A stretch of DNA of 32,191 bases from Alphaproteobacteria bacterium MarineAlpha9_Bin1 (lineage in GTDB: Bacteria > Pseudomonadota > Alphaproteobacteria > TMED109). The translations under genes were made by a program, and so were the position numbers. The DNA lies in assembly GCA_002937675.1 (NCBI GenBank), contig PTKJ01000005.1, forward strand, positions 1-32,191, written 5' to 3'. The notes beneath the pieces are model-generated. The model was not told where the DNA came from, ran no database searches, and saw only the letters and a list, made by a program, of their open reading frames with translations. Shown here piece by piece: positions 18,345 to 25,208 of this stretch (its first letter is position 1; each line of letters starts with the position of its first letter).

Positions 18345-19484
18345 TTATAGAGTACGACTAATTATTTCCTTCATAATTTCATTTGTTCCACCGTAGATTC
18401 TCTGAACTCTTGCATCTTCATAAGCTTTTGCAATAGGGTATTCTCTCATATAACCATATCCTCCATGTAGTTGTACACATTCATCGATTATTTTACACTG
18501 TAATTCAGTAGTCCATAGTTTAGCCATAGCACCTTGTACCGCATCAAAATCTCCTTTTAAGTGTTTACTTATACATTCATCAATATAAATGCGTGCCACA
18601 GAAAGTTGTGCTTTAATTTCAGCCAGCTTAAACTTAGTATTTTGAAATTCTATAATTTTTTTTCCAAAAGCATTTCTTTCACTTACATATTTAATAGTCC
18701 AATCCAAAGCCGCCTCGGCAGCAGATACTGCACCGACGCCTATGCTAAGTCTTTCTTGCGGTAATTCATCCATTAAATGGTAAAAACCTTTACCTTTGCT
18801 TCCTAATAGATTTTCTTTAGGTAGTCTTACATTATCGAAGAATAACTCTGAAGTGTCTTGGGCTTTAAGGCCTATTTTGTCAAGATTTCTACCTCTTTTA
18901 AAACCCTCTCTATCTCCTTCACAAACAATAAGAGATATTCCTTTTGCGCCTGGACTTGATTCTGTTTGTGCTACCACAATGATTATATCAGCAGACTGTC
19001 CGTTGGTTATAAAAGTTTTTTGGCCATTTAGTATTATTTCATCATTTTGGTATTTTGCTGTTGTTTTTACTGACTGTAAGTCACTTCCTGTTCCTGGTTC
19101 TGTCATGGCTATAGCACTAATTAATCTTCCCTCACACATTCCTGGTAACCAAGAACTTTTTTGTGATTCTGTTCCATAGTGCAAAATATAAGGAGAAACT
19201 ACATCGGAATGAACTTGAATCCCAGGACCTGATGCACCTACTTTCATCATTTCTTCCAAAACTATTACATTATGTCTAAAATCTCCTCCAGGTCCTCCAT
19301 ATTTGGTTGGTAAATCAGGGCATAAAATACCTGCAGCTCCAGCTTCTAACCAAAAGTCCCTAGAAACAACTCCTAATTTTTCCCATTCTTCATGATATGG
19401 AACCACATGTTTTTGAATAAATCGTTTTACACTTTCTCTAAAAATATTGTGAGTTTCTTCAAAAAGAGTGCGATTTGCTGACAT
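18345..19484 (-). CDS. Acyl-CoA dehydrogenase
   Basis: A 379-residue FAD enzyme catalysing the first, alpha-beta dehydrogenation step of acyl-CoA oxidation. AMTEPGTGSDLQS (about 126-138) is the flavin/substrate signature, FITNGQSADI follows, and the C-terminal QLHGGYGYMREYP and RIYGGTNEIMKEII complete the fold. The position of the medium-chain catalytic Glu (IYEGT) is Gly here. Glu257 in the helix VSAAEAALDW matches the base of long-chain and isovaleryl-type enzymes, so the protein is probably of that type. It is the first gene of the operon with thiolase and the FadJ-like protein. A 133-base spacer separates it from the divergent HEAT-repeat gene. Confidence 0.93.
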   Translation of the reverse strand: MSANRTLFEETHNIFRESVKRFIQKHVVPYHEEWEKLGVVSRDFWLEAGAAGILCPDLPTKYGGPGGDFRHNVIVLEEMMKVGASGPGIQVHSDVVSPYILHYGTESQKSSWLPGMCEGRLISAIAMTEPGTGSDLQSVKTTAKYQNDEIILNGQKTFITNGQSADIIIVVAQTESSPGAKGISLIVCEGDREGFKRGRNLDKIGLKAQDTSELFFDNVRLPKENLLGSKGKGFYHLMDELPQERLSIGVGAVSAAEAALDWTIKYVSERNAFGKKIIEFQNTKFKLAEIKAQLSVARIYIDECISKHLKGDFDAVQGAMAKLWTTELQCKIIDECVQLHGGYGYMREYPIAKAYEDARVQRIYGGTNEIMKEIISRTL

Positions 19485-19626
19485 TTTAAAATTCCTAATC
19501 TATCTAATCTGATATAGTCATTATTATAATAAATGATTGGGCTTTAAAAAAGGTAAATTTTTATTTTAGTATATTATTCGTTGTGATAATTAAATTTTTT
19601 ATGTTTATCAATGATAGTTGGTTTTT

Positions 19627-21024
19627 ATGAATACAAATAATTTAATAAAATTCGTCATCAATTTTAGCTTTATTTTTTTTGTTAATATCAGTCTTGTCAA
19701 TTCTGCCAGTTATGAGTTTATTAAACAGAAAATAATTGAACTAAGAGAAGGGGACCTACAAAAACGAATAGAAACAGTTCAAATTTTGGGTTCTCTTTCT
19801 TCTAATGCTAATTTTGCAATTGCAGAGATGATAAACATTTTAAAAAATGATGAAAATCATGAATTAAGAATGCAAGTTATTAGAGCCTTAGAAAGAATAG
19901 GAGGTCAGGCAAATCTTACTGTTCCCGCCTTAATAGAAGCGCTTTCTGATAAGGACTGGCAGATAAGGTGGTCTGCGGCAGGAGCTTTAGAATCATTTGG
20001 TAAGAAAGCAGCAATGGCTGTTCCGGAACTAGTCATACTTTTACGAGATGATGAAAAATTTGTGAGAAATGCAGCTCTGAGTACTTTAGGGAAAATGGGG
20101 TCCATATCTGTATTGGCAATGATGAACGAAGTAGAAAGACCTTTATCTTACTCAGAAAATCAATTAGAGATAAAAATTATGTGCATAAGATCTTTGGGTG
20201 CATTAGGAGCTAGAGCCGTAATCGCTGTTCCTTTATTAATAAAACAAGCACAAAGTGATAATCCGGTGATCCGTAGGGATGCTCTCTACGCTTTAAGAAG
20301 AGTAGGAAGGGGTACTACTTTTCCAGGGCAAATAAGATGGTTAGCAGATCCCGATGAATTAGTTTGGCCTACCACTAGTACTGAAAATAATTCTAGCTTA
20401 GATATAGATTTTACAGAGGCTAAGAAACAAGTTATGGGAGTAATTATAAAAGCTCATTTAGATGCAATATCCGATCCAGATATGGAAGTTCGTTATGCTG
20501 CAGTAAAGGGATTAGCTGATTTTGGATTAGAATCTATGCCTGCAAAAGATAGGTTAATAATTTTTATGTATGACGAAGATCCATTAATTAGAAGAGTTGC
20601 TATAGATGTGTTTGCTTCGATGGGGCCTGATGCAGTTGATGTAATTCCTGATCTAGTAAGTGCACTAGGTGACTTTGATGTAAATGTTCAGTGGTCTGCA
20701 ATACAAGCTCTTCGTTTAATAGGGAAAGAATCAGTGCCAGAGTTAATTTATATGCTAGAATATGATGAAGAAATTATTACGCCAAATATATTACGTACAT
20801 TTGCTGAGCTGGGGCCATTAGCTTCTGATGCAACAGAAGTTCTTTTGGCAAAACTAAAACATACTAACCCAGAGTACAGAGCATTAGCAGCTGAAGCTTT
20901 AGGTGAAATAAGGAATCCGTCAAAAGAAGTTATTCGTTCTCTTAACTTATTATTAACAGATCCTAATAAAAATGTAATGCAATCTGCAAGTTGGTCGTTA
21001 AAAGAATTAGAAAAAATTAATTAA
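19627..21024 (+). CDS. Exported HEAT-repeat protein
   Basis: A 465-residue protein with an N-terminal signal peptide (hydrophobic residues 9-24, cleavage probably after NSA). The rest is a run of helical HEAT repeats with the pattern VPALIEALSDKDWQIRWSAAGAL, recurring at least eight times, for instance AVPELVILLRDDEKFVRNAALSTLG and VIPDLVSALGDFDVNVQWSAIQAL. A non-repeat insertion lies near residues 235-270. Such proteins are binding scaffolds in the periplasm. No enzyme motif is seen. A TTG at 19618 would add three residues, but the ATG is preferred. The DUF1194 gene follows after 14 bases, so the two probably act together. Confidence 0.82.
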   Translation: MNTNNLIKFVINFSFIFFVNISLVNSASYEFIKQKIIELREGDLQKRIETVQILGSLSSNANFAIAEMINILKNDENHELRMQVIRALERIGGQANLTVPALIEALSDKDWQIRWSAAGALESFGKKAAMAVPELVILLRDDEKFVRNAALSTLGKMGSISVLAMMNEVERPLSYSENQLEIKIMCIRSLGALGARAVIAVPLLIKQAQSDNPVIRRDALYALRRVGRGTTFPGQIRWLADPDELVWPTTSTENNSSLDIDFTEAKKQVMGVIIKAHLDAISDPDMEVRYAAVKGLADFGLESMPAKDRLIIFMYDEDPLIRRVAIDVFASMGPDAVDVIPDLVSALGDFDVNVQWSAIQALRLIGKESVPELIYMLEYDEEIITPNILRTFAELGPLASDATEVLLAKLKHTNPEYRALAAEALGEIRNPSKEVIRSLNLLLTDPNKNVMQSASWSLKELEKIN

Positions 21025-21038
21025 AAAAGGATTATAGC

Positions 21039-21728
21039 TTGGGTTATATTTCAAAAAACATAATAATATTTATGCTATTTTTGTTTATTAATAAAAACTT
21101 ATTATCGCAAGAGATAAATGTTGATCTAGAACTTGTTCTTGCAGTTGACGTTTCTTCTAGTGTAGATGAAAAAGAATACCAATTACAAGTAAGAGGAATT
21201 GCTGCTGCTTTTAGACATCCAGATGTGGTTTCTGCTATCCAGGCAAGTGGGGAAAATGGAATTGCAGTTGCGATGGTTCAGTGGTCAGATAATGAGGAAC
21301 AAGCTCTTGTAGGAGGGTGGCATGTAATCAGAGATAGTGCCGATGCAGCTGAATATGCTAGAATTATTAGACGTTCTCCAAGGATTATTCCTGGAGGTCA
21401 AACATCTATTGCTGGGGCCTTGTCTTTTGCAATTGATGAAATAGAAAATAATAATATAAATAGTTCTAGAAGAGTAATTGATGTTTCAGGAGATGGGAGG
21501 TCTAATAATGGAATACATCCAATGTCTATTAGGGATAATGCCATAGATAATAATATTACCATTAATGGATTGGTAATATTAAATGAAGAACCATTTTTGG
21601 GAGGATATTTTGAGAGAAGCGTGATAGGAGGTCATGGAGCTTTTATGATGGTAGCCGAGGATTATCGAGACTATGCCGCTATGATATTGCAAAAACTTCT
21701 TAGAGAAATAGGACTTCCGGTAAGCTAA
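21039..21728 (+). CDS. DUF1194 (von Willebrand factor A-like) exported protein
   Basis: A 229-residue protein starting with TTG, supported by AAAAGG 8 bases upstream. Residues 4-24 form a signal peptide. The mature part is a VWA-like domain with a metal-ion-dependent adhesion site: DVSSS near residue 40, the Thr of GGQTSIAGAL near 127 and DVSGDGRSNNG near 150. It matches DUF1194, an alphaproteobacterial family without a known function, which probably binds a protein partner through a divalent metal. It is paired with the HEAT-repeat gene and converges on the cytochrome gene of the alcohol oxidation cluster. Confidence 0.85.
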   Translation: MGYISKNIIIFMLFLFINKNLLSQEINVDLELVLAVDVSSSVDEKEYQLQVRGIAAAFRHPDVVSAIQASGENGIAVAMVQWSDNEEQALVGGWHVIRDSADAAEYARIIRRSPRIIPGGQTSIAGALSFAIDEIENNNINSSRRVIDVSGDGRSNNGIHPMSIRDNAIDNNITINGLVILNEEPFLGGYFERSVIGGHGAFMMVAEDYRDYAAMILQKLLREIGLPVS

Positions 21729-21758
21729 AAAGAGTAATTTATAAAAGTTACTCCTTTT
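21727..21758. terminator. Bidirectional intrinsic terminator between DUF1194 and cytochrome c genes
   Basis: An inverted repeat places GAGTAA (21732-21737) against TTACTC (21748-21753). The stem extends inward by three pairs over an ATAA loop and outward by an A run facing a T run after one mismatch. Both strands therefore end in a T-rich tract, suited to the two convergent genes that meet here. Confidence 0.7.
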
Positions 21759-21773
21759 AACAAAAGTATAAAA

Positions 21774-22235
21774 TTAAGGATATACCCCATACTCGAATTT
21801 ACTACCTGCCGCTTTTCTGTCTTTATATTCTTGACGTAAATAGGCAATAATTTTCCAAATATTTTCATCGGATATGGTCCTAGAGAAAGCACCCATTTGT
21901 GTTGGCTGGCCATTTACCTGTAACCCTGAAGCTATAACTGAATAAAGATTTATATTAGAACCCCCGCTTTTTTTATAATAACCTCTTGTCAGAGGTGGAC
22001 CTTTTGCTCCTACTCCTCTCATTCCATGACAATAAGAGCAACGTTGATTAAATTTTTCATAGCCTTCTGCTATGGCTTCAGCATTGCCTTCAAACGGGTT
22101 TTCCACATCATCTTCTCCTCCATAGTCTTGGACTTTACCTGCAGATAATGCAGGTGATAAGTAGAAATTGCTAGTAAAGGTTGTTCCTATTATCACAAAA
22201 AAAGTTATAAAAAATATATTTTTAATTAAACCCAT
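21774..22235 (-). CDS. XoxG-like periplasmic cytochrome c
   Basis: A 153-residue exported cytochrome with a signal peptide (residues 5-32, ending ALSA). One heme site, CSYCH, lies near residues 66-70, and the probable axial Met is in GQPTQMGAF near 118. The C-terminal helix DENIWKIIAYLRQEYKD is typical of small class I cytochromes. Its place as last gene of the cluster after the PQQ dehydrogenase and the XoxJ-like gene points to the dedicated electron acceptor of that dehydrogenase, as XoxG/ExaB do elsewhere. The strict xoxG assignment is by context. Confidence 0.82.
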   Translation of the reverse strand: MGLIKNIFFITFFVIIGTTFTSNFYLSPALSAGKVQDYGGEDDVENPFEGNAEAIAEGYEKFNQRCSYCHGMRGVGAKGPPLTRGYYKKSGGSNINLYSVIASGLQVNGQPTQMGAFSRTISDENIWKIIAYLRQEYKDRKAAGSKFEYGVYP

Positions 22236-22262
22236 TTTTTATTTCTCCTAAATATATAAATT

Positions 22263-23123
22263 TTAGTCTTTCGCTGTGTATGAGGAACCAACTTTATCAA
22301 AAGGTTTAAAATAAGGAATATTATACTTTTCAACTATCTCCTGCAGAGTTCCATTTTCGATAAGTATTTTTAAATTTTTATTTATCATGTCTTTGAACTC
22401 TTTGTCTTTAGGCAGCACACCAGCAATATTCCATCTCAATTCTGTAGGTGGCTCAAAAGACTTAATTACTCTAAAAGGAGCATCTTTATATTTTCTTCTA
22501 GCTTTTGCAACTTGAGTAGACATAACAAAGGCTATAGAAATTTCCTGAGTAGCTACACCATCAATTTCTGTAGGTTTTCTAGACCACAAATCACGGTCAT
22601 AGCCATTATAAAAAAAATACCCATCTATTGCCGTGGACATTGCTACACCAGGCTTATATTTCCCTTTAATTTCTTCTATCTTAATAAAATCTGGAACATC
22701 TGGATTTGCTATTGGAATGTAGGCTACTCCCATATAGGGTATAGTATATTCAAGATTTTTCTCTTCGATTTCTTCTTCCATGCTATCACTGGTGGTAATT
22801 CCCATATACAAATGGCAACGTCCTTTGCTTATTGAATGACGAAGAGCTTTTCCTAAACCCCCTCGCATTTTTTGTTCTGCCCAGTAAATATCTAAATACA
22901 AATCTTCATTAGCAGCAATTCTTTCGATAATTTCTATATCAAATCCTCTTGGGTAATTAGCGGAAGAAGTATAAGGCCATGCGTACGGACCTGCACATAA
23001 AATTAACTTGTGTGTTTCCTGTATTTTATCCAATAGTTCTCCAGCGAAAACCCTTTTATAATCCATTGAAAATAATTGTAGTATAAACGCAGTTGCTATA
23101 ACAAAAAGACTAAAAACTCTCAT
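22263..23123 (-). CDS. XoxJ-like quinoprotein-associated periplasmic binding protein
   Basis: A 286-residue exported protein of the solute-binding fold. The signal peptide covers about residues 1-28 (ending RVFAGE). The mature chain starts with the family-like LCAGPYAWPYTS and contains RGFDIEIIERIA, the two-lobed hinge and a C-terminal LIENGTLQEIVEKYNIPYF. Proteins of this group (MxaJ/XoxJ, quinoprotein dehydrogenase-associated) are found with methanol and ethanol dehydrogenases and are thought to help activate them. An in-frame GTG at 23138 exists, but the ATG at 23123 has GTGGAG 10 bases upstream and is taken as the start. The gene lies downstream of the terminator-like hairpin that follows the dehydrogenase gene. 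Confidence 0.83.
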   Translation of the reverse strand: MRVFSLFVIATAFILQLFSMDYKRVFAGELLDKIQETHKLILCAGPYAWPYTSSANYPRGFDIEIIERIAANEDLYLDIYWAEQKMRGGLGKALRHSISKGRCHLYMGITTSDSMEEEIEEKNLEYTIPYMGVAYIPIANPDVPDFIKIEEIKGKYKPGVAMSTAIDGYFFYNGYDRDLWSRKPTEIDGVATQEISIAFVMSTQVAKARRKYKDAPFRVIKSFEPPTELRWNIAGVLPKDKEFKDMINKNLKILIENGTLQEIVEKYNIPYFKPFDKVGSSYTAKD

Positions 23124-23193
23124 CTTCAATTGCTCCACTTTTAATGAGTTTGATTAATTTGTTTTTACTTCTTAACTTTGCTTTCGTCAAATT

Positions 23194-23221
23194 AAAAGGG
23201 AAGGTGGATTTCCACCTTCCC
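23194..23221 (-). terminator. Strong hairpin after the PQQ dehydrogenase gene
   Basis: A perfect 11-bp stem (GGGAAGGTGGA at 23198-23208 against TCCACCTTCCC at 23211-23221) with a 2-base loop, read on the minus strand into TTTTAATTTG. It starts 30 bases after the dehydrogenase stop and lies about 70 bases before the XoxJ-like start. It is either a full terminator or a partial one that sets a lower level for the two downstream genes. Confidence 0.85.
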
Positions 23222-23250
23222 AATTAACAAAAAGTTCTAGCTATATACTT

Positions 23251-24978
23251 TTAGTTTAATCCAAAAGTAAATACGCCACCACCTTTGGTGTGTTTTTTAA
23301 GCCATTCGCCATAACTTAGAGGCCATATTCCACCGCCACCAGCACCTACTACGACAGACACTTGTTGTTGTCCATCAACAGTGTAAGTTGTTGGGTTTCC
23401 GTGTACGCCTGTACCTACGTTGAACTGGAATAGTTCTTCACCGGTATCGTCACGTACTGCATGGAAATAACCTTCAGCGTCACCATAAAACACCAATCCA
23501 CCAGCTGTACATAGTGTACCACCAGTAGCTGGAGTGCTATGTGGACGAATCCACATTAGATCACCATTTGATGCGTTAAAGGCTTTAATAGATCCATTAC
23601 CTGAGTTAAAGGTAATAACTTTAGCACCTAGGTACCATTCACCACGGCGCCATTCCATTTTCTTCGCTTGGAGATCCATGGAGAAGTTATATAATGGAAC
23701 AACAGCTGCGTTTACACGTGGAGAATAACACATTGGATGCCATTCTTTACCACCATCAAGTGATGGATAAATATTTTTAGTTACACGATCGTAAACAACA
23801 TCCATTGCTGGATCACCACCTTCTTCCCAAGCCATAATTGGACGACAATTGTCGCGGAATCCAGGTGTCCAATTGATTCTACCCATTGCAACAACCCAGT
23901 TACAACGTGAGTTTGTACGATCAATTGAGTACAAGTGACCATTACGATCACCATGTAACCAAACTTTCTTACCATCAATATCAGCAAGGATAACTTCGTT
24001 TACACCGTCATAGTCATATGGATCGTTTGGTGTATACTGGAACCAACTTACGATAGCACCATCATTAGGATTTAATACTAAAGTTGAGTTTGAGTATAGA
24101 TTGTCACCTAAACGAACGTGACGATCAAAGTCGGGTCCAGGGTTACCGATTGGCCAATAAAGCAAGTCTAAATCTTTATCGTATGAACCAGTTATCCATC
24201 CAGAACCACCACCGTATTTCCAAGACTCTCCAGCCCAGGTGTCTACGTTTGGCTCACCTTCAGCTGGAATTGTGTATGTATTCCATATAACACTTCCATC
24301 TTCAGCTGATAATTTACGTACCCAACCACGAACACCATATTCAGCACCAGCGGTTCCTTGAATTAGGCCGCCATCAAGTGCCATAGGCATAATAGTTGAA
24401 GTTTCCGCGTATGTGTAGTCACCTACAGCTACGTCGAATAGAACTTCACCACTGTGGTTAGCAAGACGTACCAAGTGTGAATCTAGAGTTGCTAAGTATA
24501 CGCTATCTCCATATGGAGTAGCTCCACGGTTAACAACGTCACAGCAAAGTTCTGGATAAACGTCAGCTGGTAGCTCACGCTCATATTTCCATATAATGTC
24601 GCCTGAAGCTGTGTCCACAGAAATCACACGGTTAAATGATGTGGTGACATAACCTTGTCCTCCAACAACATTCAACTGACTGTCTTGACCTTCAAGGGTA
24701 CCAAATGACAGATACCATTTAGCTACTAGATCTCCCGCATTACCTTGGTTGATTTGAGAAGCTTGATGATAACGAGTTGATTGGTAATCTTTACCATAAT
24801 GCAACCAGTTCATTGGATCCTTGTCTGCATTTAAAAGCATGTCATCTGTTACATAGTGAGGTTGCGCACCGCCACCTCCTCTAAGAACATCAACACCCTG
24901 CGCAAAAGCGCCTGATACCATGCTTAGTGTAGCTGCAAATACCACAGCTACGAAGCCATATTTCAATATCTTTGACAT
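23251..24978 (-). CDS. PQQ-dependent methanol/ethanol dehydrogenase, lanthanide type (XoxF/ExaF-like)
   Basis: A 575-residue periplasmic quinoprotein oxidising methanol or another short alcohol and passing electrons to cytochrome c. It has a signal peptide (residues 1-27, ending GAFAQ) and eight-bladed propeller repeats. The vicinal disulfide Cys145-Cys146 is in CCDVVNRG. The metal ligands are Glu213 (GAEYGVRG), Asn279 (GNPGP) and Asp322, with the extra Asp324 in DYDGVN that marks lanthanide-dependent enzymes. Arg345 is in HGDRNG. The frame is open to 25074, but the ATG at 24978 with GGGAGG 9 bases upstream begins the signal peptide. Base composition is visibly richer in G+C than its neighbours, as expected for a highly expressed gene. 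The subtype, true XoxF or ExaF/PedH-like, is not settled. Confidence 0.92.
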   Translation of the reverse strand: MSKILKYGFVAVVFAATLSMVSGAFAQGVDVLRGGGGAQPHYVTDDMLLNADKDPMNWLHYGKDYQSTRYHQASQINQGNAGDLVAKWYLSFGTLEGQDSQLNVVGGQGYVTTSFNRVISVDTASGDIIWKYERELPADVYPELCCDVVNRGATPYGDSVYLATLDSHLVRLANHSGEVLFDVAVGDYTYAETSTIMPMALDGGLIQGTAGAEYGVRGWVRKLSAEDGSVIWNTYTIPAEGEPNVDTWAGESWKYGGGSGWITGSYDKDLDLLYWPIGNPGPDFDRHVRLGDNLYSNSTLVLNPNDGAIVSWFQYTPNDPYDYDGVNEVILADIDGKKVWLHGDRNGHLYSIDRTNSRCNWVVAMGRINWTPGFRDNCRPIMAWEEGGDPAMDVVYDRVTKNIYPSLDGGKEWHPMCYSPRVNAAVVPLYNFSMDLQAKKMEWRRGEWYLGAKVITFNSGNGSIKAFNASNGDLMWIRPHSTPATGGTLCTAGGLVFYGDAEGYFHAVRDDTGEELFQFNVGTGVHGNPTTYTVDGQQQVSVVVGAGGGGIWPLSYGEWLKKHTKGGGVFTFGLN

Positions 24979-25024
24979 ATGGGCATTCCTCCCGTTTTTA
25001 ATTTTTACATAACTTAAAATAAAG

Positions 25025-25078
25025 CTAAGTGTAAAAATAACATTAATGTTATATCGTTCAAGGATGAACGACACTTAG
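25025..25078 (-). ncRNA. Structured 5' leader of the PQQ dehydrogenase mRNA (three-way junction)
   Basis: Read on the minus strand, CTAAGTGT (25078-25071) pairs perfectly with ACACTTAG (25032-25025). It encloses two hairpins: CGTTCA-TCCT-TGAACG (25070-25055) and the self-complementary ATAACATTAATGTTAT (25052-25037). The predicted transcription start, about 7 bases after TATAAC, falls at the 5' edge of the outer stem. The TCCT loop could pair with AGGA of the ribosome-binding site 50-70 bases downstream, and the 3' arm of the outer stem has an alternative partner (ACTTA with TAAGT at about 25011-25015). It could be a regulatory leader or an mRNA-stabilising element. No known riboswitch class is recognised. 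Confidence 0.5.
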
Positions 25079-25083
25079 TATTG

Positions 25084-25126
25084 GTTATAAGAAAAACCTA
25101 TTTTAAAAATTAGTTCAACCTATTTT
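25084..25126 (-). promoter_or_regulatory. Probable dehydrogenase promoter with two direct-repeat operators
   Basis: On the minus strand, TATAAC (25089-25084) is a good -10 hexamer, but no -35 stands at the usual distance. Instead two copies of AAAATAGGTT lie at 25126-25117 and 25104-25095, 22 bp apart, about two helical turns. The nearer copy falls in the -20 to -30 area. The layout fits a promoter that needs an activator, such as a response regulator. The factor is unknown. Confidence 0.45.
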
Positions 25127-25176
25127 TTGTAAAAGAACTTCTTTTTTTTTCCTTACTGTGGATAACTTTTAAAAAC

Positions 25177-25190
25177 TACTATATATAGTA
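25177..25190. repeat. 14-bp perfect palindrome downstream of the FMN/NosR-like gene
   Basis: TACTATATATAGTA is its own reverse complement. On the minus strand it lies shortly after the stop of the FMN-binding gene and is followed by GTTTTT, so it may be a weak terminator; the stem is only about five A/T-rich pairs. An operator is the alternative. Confidence 0.35.
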
Positions 25191-25208
25191 TGGTGCATTT
25201 TTTAAATA

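Noticed and set aside
24195-24205. A Gly at the GGG-x-N-W position of the PQQ dehydrogenase looked like loss of the metal-binding Asn.
   Set aside because: Counting back from the Asp ligand in methanol dehydrogenases puts the Asn ligand in the GNP motif, about 42 residues earlier. That Asn (279) is present here.
24979-25074. An in-frame extension that would give the PQQ dehydrogenase a 32-residue longer N-terminus.
   Set aside because: The ATG at 24978 has a strong GGGAGG site at the right distance and begins a clear signal peptide. The extension is only the structured leader read in frame.
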